Shown here in pieces: positions 1-8,867 of a stretch of DNA of 64,000 nt. Origin of the DNA: Mycolicibacterium aurum (GTDB lineage Bacteria > Actinomycetota > Actinomycetes > Mycobacteriales > Mycobacteriaceae). The number at the start of each line of letters is the position of its first letter. Positions within the stretch are counted from its first letter, which is position 1. The translations under genes and the position numbers were made by a program. The notes beneath the pieces are model-generated. The model was not told the origin of the DNA. It saw only the letters and a program-made list of their open reading frames with translations, and did not search any database. Location: positions 5,208,001 to 5,272,000 of the forward strand of contig NZ_LR134356.1 in NCBI RefSeq assembly GCF_900637195.1, given 5' to 3'.

Positions 1-2
1 CG

Positions 3-1208
3 CAGACCCTCTCGGCTGCGGCACCGGCGATCGCACTGCGGCCGATGATCGGGCCGGGCGGCTGGCTCATCGGAGACGGGCTCGACGCGCTGGCACTGGA
101 CCCGACATGCACTGTCGGGTGCAAGGGCGGCAATGGCGGTCTGCTGAGCGGCAACGGCGGCGACGGCGCCTTCGGCGGGGCCGGCGGCAGCGGCGGCTTC
201 TTCTTCGGCAACGGCGGCAACGGCGGCCAGGGCGTGGACGCGTACACGACAACGGACGGGACCCGCGTGGCTGCGGTGTCGGGAGGCGTCGGCGGCAACG
301 GCGGCTTCTTCTTCGGTGATGCCGGCGACGGCGGCAACGGCGGCAATGACTACAACTCCTCGAATTCGTCGACGCCAGGTGCCAACGACGCTGTCGGCGC
401 ATCGGGCGGTGCCGGCGGTCGAGGCGGTTACCTCGGCGGTAACGGCGGTAACGGCGGCATCGGCGGGCTCGCCGACTCGGTCAACGGAGACGCCGACGGC
501 GGCGACGGCGGCAGGGGTGGTAGTGCCAGCACCGGCACCGGTGGCACCGGCGGTGCCGGTGGCTCAGGTTCCAGTGACGCCGACAGCACCCACACCGTAA
601 CCGGCGGCAACGGCGGCGCAGGCGGGGACGGAGCGCCCGGCGGGGCCGGCGGCAACGGCGGCACGGTGAACAACGCCTTCGGCAACGGCGCGAACGGAGT
701 CGGCGGCAGCGGTGGCGCCGGGGGCTCATCGAGCAGCGGCGCCGGCGGGGCCGGTGGCAAGGGCGGGTTCGTGGCCACCGACGAAGGTGACGCCACGGGC
801 GGGGCAGGAGGCGCAGGTGGCCGCGCCAATGGCTCGGCAACCGGCGGCGACGGCGGCGACGGTGCCTCGGCAAGTTCCGCCGGCGACAACCGATTCGGCG
901 AGGACGGCAACGGCGGCATAGCGGTCGGTGGCGCGGGCGGAGCCGGCGGCAGCGGCGGCGCGTCAGGCGGCGACGGCGGCGACGGCGGTACTGCCGATAC
1001 CGACGGTGGGCCTGCCGCCAGTGGCGGCGACGGTGGCGGCGGCGGAGCGGGCGGATTCGTCGGCGGCGACGGCGGCTCCGGCGGTGACGGCGGCGGCGCA
1101 CTGGGCGGCGACACCAACACTCCCGGCGACGGCGGCTCCGGCGGTTCGGGCGGCCTTGGCGGCAGCGACGGCGACAGCGGTTCCGACGGAACCTCCGGCG
1201 CCGACTAG
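3..1208 (+). CDS. PGRS-like glycine-rich protein, 5' end outside window
   Basis: The reading frame is open from the first base of the window, so only the last 401 codons are visible. The sequence is mainly GGxGG-type repeats (GGNGG, GGAGG, GGDGG) typical of mycobacterial PGRS domains, with a Ser/Asp-rich tail ending SGAD. The first visible residues run into IGPGGWLIGDGLDA and a short Cys-containing segment (TCTVGCKGGNGG). The same boundary motif occurs in the complete PGRS-like gene at 53574-54968, which has a membrane segment instead of a PE domain, so this is probably its paralogue. Whether this copy has a PE domain cannot be seen. It converges on mam4B and is followed by a strong hairpin. 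The function is unknown and a surface or cell-wall location is inferred. Confidence 0.85.
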   Translation, partial: QTLSAAAPAIALRPMIGPGGWLIGDGLDALALDPTCTVGCKGGNGGLLSGNGGDGAFGGAGGSGGFFFGNGGNGGQGVDAYTTTDGTRVAAVSGGVGGNGGFFFGDAGDGGNGGNDYNSSNSSTPGANDAVGASGGAGGRGGYLGGNGGNGGIGGLADSVNGDADGGDGGRGGSASTGTGGTGGAGGSGSSDADSTHTVTGGNGGAGGDGAPGGAGGNGGTVNNAFGNGANGVGGSGGAGGSSSSGAGGAGGKGGFVATDEGDATGGAGGAGGRANGSATGGDGGDGASASSAGDNRFGEDGNGGIAVGGAGGAGGSGGASGGDGGDGGTADTDGGPAASGGDGGGGGAGGFVGGDGGSGGDGGGALGGDTNTPGDGGSGGSGGLGGSDGDSGSDGTSGAD

Positions 1209-1222
1209 CGGATCCGCGAAAG

Positions 1223-1255
1223 AGCGGCGTCCCTGCGGTTAGCGGGGACGCCGCT
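1223..1255. terminator. Bidirectional terminator hairpin
   Basis: There are perfect 11-bp arms, AGCGGCGTCCC at 1223-1233 and its complement at 1245-1255, with an 11-nt loop. The hairpin lies between the stop of the PGRS-like gene (plus) and the stop of mam4B (minus), so it could terminate both. There is no long U tract, which is usual for mycobacterial terminators. Confidence 0.75.
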
Positions 1256-1270
1256 TGCCGGCCACAGATC

Positions 1271-1765
1271 TCAGATCGGTGTGATGTAGTTGATCAGCCA
1301 CTTGTCGCCGATCTTCTGGTAGTCCACGCGTAGCCGGCTGCCGTCATAGATGGGCTGGCGGGACTTGTCGGTCACGGTCCGATTCATGTACACCATCACC
1401 GATGCCGACGTGCGTTGCGCGGCAAGCACTCCCGCGCCGACCACGTTAGCCTGGCTGACCAGCTGACGCTCCCGGGCCTGCGGGATGATGTCCTTGTTGG
1501 CGCGTTCCTGGAACTCTTGCCGGTAGCTGGGCGTCAGCAACGGATAGACCTCGGTGAGGCTGCGTTCCACGGTCTGGTAGTCGTACCCGAACACGCGCGG
1601 AATCTGCTCGATGGCCAGCGACGGAAGTTCCGCGCGGGCCGATTGCTCGCTGCGCAATTCGACGCCGTCCCAGAAGAGCCAGCCCCCGACAGCACCCAGG
1701 CCGACGAACGCCGTCGACAACACGACCGCCAGCGCACCCAGGAGCTTGGCGACACGCTTGCTCAT
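1271..1765 (-). CDS. mam4B: Mce4-associated membrane protein Mam4B (Rv3492c-like)
   Basis: This 164-residue protein has a short positive N-terminus (MSKRVAK), one membrane segment at about 9-32, and an extracytoplasmic domain of the Mce-associated type. It is the last gene of the mce4 operon. Its ATG shares one base with the mam4A stop (TGATG), implying coupled translation. Mam proteins are thought to stabilise or assemble the Mce lipid-transport complex in the envelope; no enzymatic role is expected. Size, order and topology match the last gene of the M. tuberculosis mce4 locus. Transcription stops at the hairpin just downstream. Confidence 0.85.
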   Translation of the reverse strand: MSKRVAKLLGALAVVLSTAFVGLGAVGGWLFWDGVELRSEQSARAELPSLAIEQIPRVFGYDYQTVERSLTEVYPLLTPSYRQEFQERANKDIIPQARERQLVSQANVVGAGVLAAQRTSASVMVYMNRTVTDKSRQPIYDGSRLRVDYQKIGDKWLINYITPI

Positions 1766-2469
1766 CAGTTACCGCCATCCGGGTATTTGAGGTCGTAGCC
1801 GGTCATGTGACCGTTGTCGTCCTCGTGCACGATGACCCGCATCCGGTACGGCTGCGACGGCTTGTTGGTGCCGTCGATGTCGGTCACGGTGACGCGCACC
1901 GACACCAACACCGCGGCGTTGTTGCTGATGTCGTCGACCTTCTCCAGTGCGGCCCCGTTGATTACCGCCTCGGAAGTGGCGTTGGTGTCGCGGAAGATCG
2001 CCTTCAGGTTCTCGACGTTGTTGTCCTGACTGAGCATGTCGCGCAGTGGGCCACTGGTGTTGTCCACGAAGCGGTTCACGCTGTCGTCGATGTCGTCCTG
2101 CGAGTACGAGAACATATTGACCACGAGCTGCGACGCCGTATCGACGAAGCGCTGGTCGCGGGCCATCTGGGCGCGCTCACCGTCCTGGCTGGCCCACATC
2201 CACCCGATGCCACCTGCGAGGACGCCGGCGAGGACCACCAGCGCCACGAGGGCGACCACCGCGACGCGTCCTCGGTTGGGCGCCCTCCGCGGCGGTGGCG
2301 CCACCGATCGTTTGGGCCGGGTCTTGGATGCCTGCGGGGCCGCGGGCACGGTCAGTTCGACGGCGGGTACGGCCTGTTCGGAACCGGCGGCACTGCCGGC
2401 CGGCCCCGCTGCCCGCGATGCGCGCCGACGGACACGCCGACCCCCATCGTGGGGTGCGTCTTCTACCAC
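1765..2469 (-). CDS. mam4A: Mce4-associated membrane protein Mam4A (Rv3493c-like)
   Basis: This 234-residue protein has a long Ala/Pro/Arg-rich cytoplasmic N-terminus (about 1-68), one membrane helix at about 69-92 (VAVVALVALVVLAGVLAG), and an outer domain similar in layout to Mam4B. The start is GTG, 19 nt after the mce4F stop, with AGGAC as a possible ribosome site. The Mam family accompanies mce operons and is believed to act as accessory subunits of the lipid importer. It is next-to-last in the operon and couples to mam4B by a one-base overlap. Product assignment rests on synteny and topology. Confidence 0.85.
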   Translation of the reverse strand: MVEDAPHDGGRRVRRRASRAAGPAGSAAGSEQAVPAVELTVPAAPQASKTRPKRSVAPPPRRAPNRGRVAVVALVALVVLAGVLAGGIGWMWASQDGERAQMARDQRFVDTASQLVVNMFSYSQDDIDDSVNRFVDNTSGPLRDMLSQDNNVENLKAIFRDTNATSEAVINGAALEKVDDISNNAAVLVSVRVTVTDIDGTNKPSQPYRMRVIVHEDDNGHMTGYDLKYPDGGN

Positions 2470-2488
2470 TGCGTTGTCCTATGCCTAC

Positions 2489-4204
2489 CTATGCCTGCTT
2501 GGGCGACAACATCAGGTCCACCCAGTTCTCTGCGGGCGCCAGTTTGTCAGTTCCGCCGGCGAAGATGCCAGTTCCGCCTGCCGGATCGACGAACTCGCCG
2601 TTCCGGTCATAGCTTGCCATCGCGGGCCCACCCGCGGCCTGCGGGATCGCTTCGGCGGGTAGCAGCGGCCCTCCCGGCGCAGGAGCCACCGGCGGTGCGG
2701 CCGGAACGGGCGCCGGCGCAGGAGCCGGAGCCCCGGGAGGGGTACGGCCGTACGGCGGCACGTTCTGGTCCGGTGGCGCGAAGTAGGGCCACGGCGGCGG
2801 CGGCGGACCCACCTCGTTCGGGGGCACCGGAAGCGGGAACGGGGCGTGCGGCGCCGGTCCCGGCCCTGGAGCCACGCCGGGCGGCAGTTGGACGACCGGT
2901 GGACCGGGGTCCGGGTCGACCTGCGGCGGGATCATCGGAAACTTGTTGGGTGGCAGAATGTTCCGGCCATCGGTGATCGGTGTGCCGATCGGCACGGGCG
3001 GACCACGCCACGGGTTGCTGCCGATGGGCACGTACCCCTTCGGGTCGCGGCAGAGCTGGATGGTGGGGGCGCGCTTGCCCGGGAACTCCTGGCACGGGTA
3101 GTTACGGGCGCCGCGGACCACGCTCGGATCGTTCTGCGCCACCTTGCAGTACATGTCTGTCGGCAGCTCGCGCAGCGTGGTGTCGGCGGGCGACCGGATC
3201 TGGGACGGCGGGATGAAGCCCACCGAACAGGGCGGTGGATCACCCAGGTCGACCTTGAAGTCCAGCTTGCCGCCCTCGTCGGCGGGCAATCCGCCGGCGA
3301 CGGTGTTCAACGCGGCCAGCAGCGCAGGGAACACCACGAGCGCGTGCTCCAGCGACTTGCTGTAGATCACGCCGATGCGCCCGAAGTTCGCGAGGTTGGC
3401 CGCCAGGATCGGGAACGTCGGGCGGATGCCCTCGAACGTCGTGTTGGCGGCCTCGGTGGCGCCGGGCACCGTCTGCAGCGTCGACCGCAGCTGCGGGTCG
3501 GCGTTGACCACCTCGCCGGTGAACCGGGCCAACCCGTCGGCGAGCGAGCGGATGTCGTCGCCGCTGCGGATCTGGGCCTGCAGGAAGGGGCCGGCCTGAT
3601 CGATCAGCTGGCTCGTCTGCCCGTAGCTGGAGTTGGCCTCGTCGATCAGCAACCGCGACGACTGGATCAGCCGCGCCAGTTCGGGGCCGGACCCGTTGAA
3701 CGCCTTGAACGTCTCCCGCAGCAGATCCTGCAGGCGGCTGTCGCCGACACTGCTCACCAGTGCGTCGGACTCCTGCAACAGACCGTAGATGTCCTGGCCG
3801 ATCGCGGTGCGATCCATGCCGATGTCGTATCCGTTGCTCAACGTCGCCGACGCGGCGTCCGCGGGCGGCACCAGGTCGATGTACTGCTCGCCGACGGCCG
3901 AGACGCTCTTGACGGTCGCCGTCACGTTCTCCGGTATCGGGGTGCCGCTCTGCAGCCGCATCTGTGCGACCACGCCGTTGTCGCTCAGGCCGACGTTCTC
4001 GACCCGCCCGACCGTCACGCCGCGGTAGGTGACGTTGGCGTTCTTGTACAGACCGCCGCCCGCCGCGAAGTTCGCGGTGATCTCGTAGGAGCCGATGCCG
4101 AGCGTCTCGGGTACCCGCAAATAGAAGATCGAGATCGCGCCGACGGTGAGGACGGTGACGATCGCGAAGATCGACAGCTGGATCTTGGTGAGCTTGTCGA
4201 TCAT
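2489..4204 (-). CDS. mce4F: Mce4F, MlaD-domain subunit of the Mce4 sterol importer
   Basis: This 571-residue protein has an N-terminal membrane anchor (about 8-29, LSIFAIVTVLTVGAISIFYL) followed by an MlaD/MCE domain (about 36-115, with GGGLYKNANVTYRGVTVGRV). A long helical Mce tail region follows, then a very Pro-rich C-terminus from about residue 415 to 530. Mce4A-F form an envelope-spanning channel that takes cholesterol to the YrbE4 permease. The ATG shares one base with the mce4E stop. Length is close to that of M. tuberculosis Mce4F. The Pro-rich tail is a variable feature of this subunit. Confidence 0.93.
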   Translation of the reverse strand: MIDKLTKIQLSIFAIVTVLTVGAISIFYLRVPETLGIGSYEITANFAAGGGLYKNANVTYRGVTVGRVENVGLSDNGVVAQMRLQSGTPIPENVTATVKSVSAVGEQYIDLVPPADAASATLSNGYDIGMDRTAIGQDIYGLLQESDALVSSVGDSRLQDLLRETFKAFNGSGPELARLIQSSRLLIDEANSSYGQTSQLIDQAGPFLQAQIRSGDDIRSLADGLARFTGEVVNADPQLRSTLQTVPGATEAANTTFEGIRPTFPILAANLANFGRIGVIYSKSLEHALVVFPALLAALNTVAGGLPADEGGKLDFKVDLGDPPPCSVGFIPPSQIRSPADTTLRELPTDMYCKVAQNDPSVVRGARNYPCQEFPGKRAPTIQLCRDPKGYVPIGSNPWRGPPVPIGTPITDGRNILPPNKFPMIPPQVDPDPGPPVVQLPPGVAPGPGPAPHAPFPLPVPPNEVGPPPPPWPYFAPPDQNVPPYGRTPPGAPAPAPAPVPAAPPVAPAPGGPLLPAEAIPQAAGGPAMASYDRNGEFVDPAGGTGIFAGGTDKLAPAENWVDLMLSPKQA

Positions 4205-5364
4205 CAGGGCGTCCCCTCGTGCTGGGTGGCCGTGCCCGGGGGGATGGTGAACGGGTCGGCCGCCTGGCCGGACAGATTGGACGTCGCACCGACCAGGAAG
4301 TCAGGGGTGGTGATGAGCTCCTGCATCCGCTTCATGTTCGGGTCGAAGCCCTTCGAGGTGGTCAGGACCGTCTCCCCCAGGCGTCGCACGGTGAGATCGA
4401 ACGTCACGAACACATTGAGGTAGTCACCGCGCACGGCGTTGCGCAGATACTTGTAGTGGAACGGGAACGTCGGCAGGAACTCCAGCGACTTGACGAAGTC
4501 GTCGGCATTGTCGTTGAGCGACTTGATGATCGGGTACAGGTCCTTGAAGTCGGCGGCGAAATCGGTCTTGGTCTCCTGAAGCACCCGCGATCCCACCGTG
4601 GCGAAGGTGCGCAGCGCGGCGAACGCGTCGACCAGGGTGGTGCGGTTGCGGTTTAGCACGTCGAGGGCTGCGGGCAGCGTGTCCAGGGTGCGGCCCAGAC
4701 TGTCCTTGCTGTTCGCCAGGATTCCGGCGAACCTGTTCAGGCCCTCAGCCGCGGCGATGATGTCACCTGTTTGTCGATCGAGCGAGCTGGTGAGCTCGGC
4801 CAACCGCGGGATCAGCTCGGCGAAGGTTCCCTGCCGGCCGGCGACCGCGTTGTAGGTCTCGTCGGTGATGTCCTGCAACGCACCGAGATTGCCCTTGTTG
4901 ATGACGACACCGAGCGACGAGAGCACCTCCTCGGTGGTCGGGTAGCGGCCGGTGCGGCCCAGTGGGATCTCCGAACCCTCCGCGAGGCGGCCCTGGGCCG
5001 GCTCGTCGAGAGGCTTGGCCAGTTCCACGTGTTGAGAGCCCAGCAGCGATGTCTGCGCCACCCGGGCGACAGCGTTCGCGGGCAGGTCCACGTCCCGATT
5101 CAGCGAGAGCTTGACCGCCGCGAAGAACGAACCATCCGAGGTCTGGATCGCCTCGATACCCGACACGCTCCCGACGGTCACGTCGTCGACCATCACCGGT
5201 GAGTTCTGGGGCAGCGTCGACACATCCGGCAACTGCACGGTGATGGTGTACGAGCCGGCTCCGTGCCCGGCAGTACCCGGCATGTCCAGCGAGTTGAGCC
5301 CACCGAACTGGCAACCCGTCAGCAGCACCGCGAGTGAGGACAGAGCAAGGACCTTGCGCATCAT
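4204..5364 (-). CDS. mce4E: Mce4E (LprN), lipoprotein subunit of the Mce4 importer
   Basis: A lipoprotein signal peptide is visible: MMRK, a hydrophobic stretch, then the lipobox LLTGC with lipidated Cys18. The MlaD domain follows. The protein is 386 residues long, like LprN. Two adjacent ATG codons are possible (5364 or 5361); the first gives an ATGA overlap with the mce4D stop like other junctions in this operon, so it was chosen. It is the only lipidated member of the Mce4A-F set. The in-frame ORF extends far upstream over mce4D, but that part is a shadow. Confidence 0.92.
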   Translation of the reverse strand: MMRKVLALSSLAVLLTGCQFGGLNSLDMPGTAGHGAGSYTITVQLPDVSTLPQNSPVMVDDVTVGSVSGIEAIQTSDGSFFAAVKLSLNRDVDLPANAVARVAQTSLLGSQHVELAKPLDEPAQGRLAEGSEIPLGRTGRYPTTEEVLSSLGVVINKGNLGALQDITDETYNAVAGRQGTFAELIPRLAELTSSLDRQTGDIIAAAEGLNRFAGILANSKDSLGRTLDTLPAALDVLNRNRTTLVDAFAALRTFATVGSRVLQETKTDFAADFKDLYPIIKSLNDNADDFVKSLEFLPTFPFHYKYLRNAVRGDYLNVFVTFDLTVRRLGETVLTTSKGFDPNMKRMQELITTPDFLVGATSNLSGQAADPFTIPPGTATQHEGTP

Positions 5365-6791
5365 CCACCAGCCTCTGCCGGGAGCGGCATCGTCGGTGCG
5401 GGGAATCCCGGCGGAGGCGGTCCGGGAGCAGGCGCAGGCGCGGCCGCTTCCGGTCCACCGACGTGGGATGTCGACGCCTGCGGGGTGACGGCACCTGGGG
5501 CGGCTTCCGGCGTCGCCGGCGCCAGCATCGAAGCGAGATCCGCACCGGGCGGCACCACCGGCGGCGTCACACCGGGCGCGTTCTGCCATTGCAGATAGGG
5601 CACGGGCGTCTCGGCCTTGGCTTCCGTTGCCGGGGTGTCGTAGATGACCTGGCCCTTGTACGCGGTGATGCTGTTGATCGGGTGGAACAGCAGCGGCGGA
5701 TAGTTCATCGCGATGCGCTTGAACACCGGACCCATGCGCTGCCTGCAGATCTCGGCGCGCTTGTAGTTGTCCGGCGACGCACCGACGTCGAAGGTGCCAC
5801 CGCAGATGAACTGCACCGGGTTGGCGAAGTTCGGCAGTGACAGCAGACCGCCCACGGTGCCCTGCGCGGGGTTGTAGATGTTGTAGAAGTTCGACAGGCC
5901 GTGCGGCGTGATGTGCAGGATCTGCTCGATGTCGTCGCTGTGATCGGTCAGGATCTGGGTGAAATCGGCCAGTTTGCCGACCTGAGCGATCAACGCCTCG
6001 TTGTTGTCGTTGAGCAGGCCCCTGACGTCGCTCAGCGCCGTGTTGAGGGTGCCCAGCGTGTTGTCGAGGTCGGCCGAGCTGTCGGCGAGCACCTGGGACA
6101 CCGACGCGACGTGGTTGGTGAACTGGACGATCTGCTCGTTGCTGTTGGACAGCGCGTCGATGAGCACCTGCAGGTTGCGGATCGTCCCGAACAGATCGGT
6201 GCGGGAGTCTCCCAATCGCCCTGCGGTCTGCGACAACTCGCGCACAGCCTGCCGGAACGTGTCGCCGGTGCCGTCGAACGTGTCGGCGGCCTGGTTGACG
6301 AAGGACGTCAGCGGTCCTTGGATGCCGCCCTGCTGCGGCCCCAGTGAGGCGCTGAGCTGGGTCAGTTGTTCCTTGACCTCGTCCCACTCGACGGGAACGG
6401 CTGTGCGATCGGGGCCGATCTCGGCCCCGTCGGCCATGACCGGTCCACCGGTGTACGCGGGCGTGAGCTGAATGAACCGGGCGGCCAGCAGATTCGGCGC
6501 GATGATCAGGGCCTGCGCGTTCTCCGGCACCCGAACACCGTTGTCCAGCGTCATCGTGATCTTCACGTCGCCCGCACGTGGCTCGATCGAATCGATCTCG
6601 CCGACGGGCACTCCGATGATGCGCACCTCGTCGCCGGAGTACAGCCCCACGGCCGACTCGAAGTACGCGACAACCTTCTGTCCGGTGCGCGAGGGCCATA
6701 CCAGGTACGTCCCGACGGCCAGCGCGACGACGAGCACGGCGGCGAGCGCGAGTCGCAGCGCGCGGGTCCGGGTGGATCTGGGTTCGGTCAT
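5361..6791 (-). CDS. mce4D: Mce4D, MlaD-domain subunit of the Mce4 importer
   Basis: This 476-residue protein has a single N-terminal membrane helix (about 11-31, LRLALAAVLVVALAVGTYLVW), an MlaD domain (GDEVRIIGVPVGEIDSIEP) and a coiled Mce tail domain. Its Ala/Pro-rich C-terminus covers roughly the last 75 residues. The ATG overlaps the mce4C stop by 4 nt. It is part of the sterol-import complex encoded by this operon. The C-terminal Pro/Ala extension makes it somewhat longer than the M. tuberculosis protein as I recall it. Confidence 0.92.
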   Translation of the reverse strand: MTEPRSTRTRALRLALAAVLVVALAVGTYLVWPSRTGQKVVAYFESAVGLYSGDEVRIIGVPVGEIDSIEPRAGDVKITMTLDNGVRVPENAQALIIAPNLLAARFIQLTPAYTGGPVMADGAEIGPDRTAVPVEWDEVKEQLTQLSASLGPQQGGIQGPLTSFVNQAADTFDGTGDTFRQAVRELSQTAGRLGDSRTDLFGTIRNLQVLIDALSNSNEQIVQFTNHVASVSQVLADSSADLDNTLGTLNTALSDVRGLLNDNNEALIAQVGKLADFTQILTDHSDDIEQILHITPHGLSNFYNIYNPAQGTVGGLLSLPNFANPVQFICGGTFDVGASPDNYKRAEICRQRMGPVFKRIAMNYPPLLFHPINSITAYKGQVIYDTPATEAKAETPVPYLQWQNAPGVTPPVVPPGADLASMLAPATPEAAPGAVTPQASTSHVGGPEAAAPAPAPGPPPPGFPAPTMPLPAEAGG

Positions 6792-7846
6792 GGCGACTTC
6801 GGCCTGATGATCATGCGCTCGGAGATGAAGCCGCGCAGGTAGTCGGCAAGGCTGTCCGGCAACTTGCCCGGCTGGAAGTAGGAGTCCAGGAGCACCTCGG
6901 CCAGGCTCGCCGGGGGCAGGCCGTAGAGGTTGATGTTGAAGCCCGATCCGGACCCGACGACCTCGCCGAGTGCGGTGGCATAGGGCGGGAGCCGGCGCAG
7001 CGCTTCCCCGATGTGTTCGCGACGCTCGAGCAGGTTGTCCATCACCAGGTTGAGCTTCTCCAACGCGGGTCCGAACTCGACGCGGTTGTCGGCGACGAAT
7101 CCCGAAAGCTGTTGGGAGACATCGTCGATGCCAGCGATAAGGTTGCTCAGGGCTTGGCGTCGCTCATCCAGCGCCGCGAACAGCAGATTGCCGTCGACGA
7201 TGAGCTGGTTCACCTGCCCCGACCGCTGAGCCAGCGTGTCCGACACCCTCTTGGCATGGCCGAGAAGCTGATCGAGCGCGGCGTCGCGCTTGTTGAGGCT
7301 GCGGGACAGGTTGGTGACGCCGTCGAGGGCGTTGCGCAGCTGGGGCGTGGCATCGCGCAGCGAATCGGTCAGCGTGTTCAGGGCCTGCTCGAAGCGCGGC
7401 TTGTCGAGCGCGCTGGCGTTCGCGCCGAGATCCTGCAGCGCCGTGTTGAGGGTGTAGGGAGTCGTGGTGCGGCCCAGCGGAATAGACGTCACCGACCCGC
7501 TGCCCTTCGGCGTCACGGCCAGCGACTTCTCGCCCAGCACGGTGTCCGTCTTGATCGACACCAGCGACTGGTCCCCGACGCGTACGTCGCGGTCCACGGT
7601 GAACGTGACCTGAGCCGCGTCGCCGGCCAGTGCCACGCCGGTCACCTTGCCCACCCTGATCCCCGAGACGTTGACGTCACTGCCCGGGGTGATGCCGCCG
7701 GCGTCGGTGAAGAACGCCTCGAACGGCTTGCCCTGCGGCATGAAAGGCAAGGTGCTGTAACCGAACGACACCAGCACCAGGCACGACACCAGGACGATGC
7801 CGAAGATTCCGGTGCGGAGCGGATTCGCTTCGTCTGGTCTAGCCAT
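6788..7846 (-). CDS. mce4C: Mce4C, MlaD-domain subunit of the Mce4 importer
   Basis: This 352-residue protein has an N-terminal anchor (IFGIVLVSCLVLVSFGY) and an MlaD domain containing GGITPGSDVNVSGIRVGKV, then the helical Mce region. ATG at 7846 was chosen because GAGG and GGTGCTCCGAGG lie just upstream and the product begins MARPDEANPLRTG, in line with Mce C subunits. An in-frame upstream start would add 13 Arg-rich residues without family support. The start lies 8 nt inside the end of mce4B, consistent with coupled translation. It is a component of the sterol channel with Mce4A, B, D, E and F. Confidence 0.92.
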   Translation of the reverse strand: MARPDEANPLRTGIFGIVLVSCLVLVSFGYSTLPFMPQGKPFEAFFTDAGGITPGSDVNVSGIRVGKVTGVALAGDAAQVTFTVDRDVRVGDQSLVSIKTDTVLGEKSLAVTPKGSGSVTSIPLGRTTTPYTLNTALQDLGANASALDKPRFEQALNTLTDSLRDATPQLRNALDGVTNLSRSLNKRDAALDQLLGHAKRVSDTLAQRSGQVNQLIVDGNLLFAALDERRQALSNLIAGIDDVSQQLSGFVADNRVEFGPALEKLNLVMDNLLERREHIGEALRRLPPYATALGEVVGSGSGFNINLYGLPPASLAEVLLDSYFQPGKLPDSLADYLRGFISERMIIRPKSP

Positions 7847-8867
7847 CCTCGGAGCACCTCCCCTTCGACGGGTCCGGTGGGCCACCGAACGGAATCAGGA
7901 TGTCGCTGCCCGCGGGACCGTTGATCTTCATCCGGATGGAGCAGTAATAGATGTTGAAGAAAGCACCGTACGCACCGAGTGCGTTCAGACGCAGGTAGTT
8001 CTCGGCCAACGGCTCGATGACCTTGTTGATGTCCGCCTTGCGTTCGTCGAGGCGTTGCGCCAGCGGCCGGGCGTTCTCGATGACCGCCTGTATCGGCCTG
8101 CGCGACTCCTGCAGCATCTGCGTGAGATCGGTCGAGGCCTGCGCCAGCGGGGGAATCGCGCCTGCGATCGGATCGCGACCCTCCGCGAGTCCGGTGAGCA
8201 GCTTCTGCAGTCGGTCCACGCTGGCGTCGAACTCGGCACCCTTCTCGTCGACGGTGCCGAGGACGGTGTTCAGGTTCGTGATGACGTCGCCGATCAACTG
8301 GTCGCGGGCGGCGAGGTTCTGCGTGAAGGCACTGGTGCTCGACAGCATCGCCGACAGCGCGCCGCCCTGCCCCTGCAGGAGCTCGATCACCGCGCTGCTG
8401 ACCTCGTTGATCTTCTCGCCGTCCAGACCTTTCAGCACCGGCCGCAGACCGCCGAGCAGCGCGTCCAGATCGAGGGCAGGCTCGGTGTTGACGACGGTGC
8501 CGCCGCGCGGCAGCTTGACCAGGTCGCCCGGGCCCGAGGCGATCTCCAGGTAGCGGTCGCCGACGAGGTTCTCGTAACGCACCTGAGCCTTGGTCGAGGT
8601 GTAGAGCTGATAGCGCTCGTTGACCGTGAACGCGACGTCCACGGTGTTGTCCTCGTTGAGCTTGACGTCCTTGACGCTGCCCACGGGCACTCCCGCGATG
8701 CGGACATCCTGACCGGACTTCAGTCGCGAGGCGTCGGAGAACGTGGCGTGGTACTCGTCATCGGATCCGAAGCGGAACTCACCGAACACCACCACGAGGA
8801 AGCTGGCCACCAGCAGCATCACCACGGTGAAGATCGAGACGCTGATGAGGGTGCGACGCTGGTTCAT
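7839..8867 (-). CDS. mce4B: Mce4B, MlaD-domain subunit of the Mce4 importer
   Basis: This 342-residue protein starts MNQRRTLISVSIF, has a membrane anchor at about 7-29, and an MlaD domain (SRLKSGQDVRIAGVPVGSV). The helical tail ends near a conserved-looking segment, YCSIRMKINGPAG. The ATG shares one base with the mce4A stop (TGATG). The ORF is open upstream, but that part lies in another frame of mce4A. It forms part of the Mce4 envelope channel for sterols, encoded between mce4A and mce4C as in all actinobacterial mce operons. Confidence 0.92.
   Translation of the reverse strand: MNQRRTLISVSIFTVVMLLVASFLVVVFGEFRFGSDDEYHATFSDASRLKSGQDVRIAGVPVGSVKDVKLNEDNTVDVAFTVNERYQLYTSTKAQVRYENLVGDRYLEIASGPGDLVKLPRGGTVVNTEPALDLDALLGGLRPVLKGLDGEKINEVSSAVIELLQGQGGALSAMLSSTSAFTQNLAARDQLIGDVITNLNTVLGTVDEKGAEFDASVDRLQKLLTGLAEGRDPIAGAIPPLAQASTDLTQMLQESRRPIQAVIENARPLAQRLDERKADINKVIEPLAENYLRLNALGAYGAFFNIYYCSIRMKINGPAGSDILIPFGGPPDPSKGRCSEDG

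Noticed and set aside
428..1120. Long minus-strand ORFs rich in Pro, Arg and Ser opposite the PGRS repeats
   Set aside because: They are shadows caused by GGC/GGT repeats; no ribosome site or domain.
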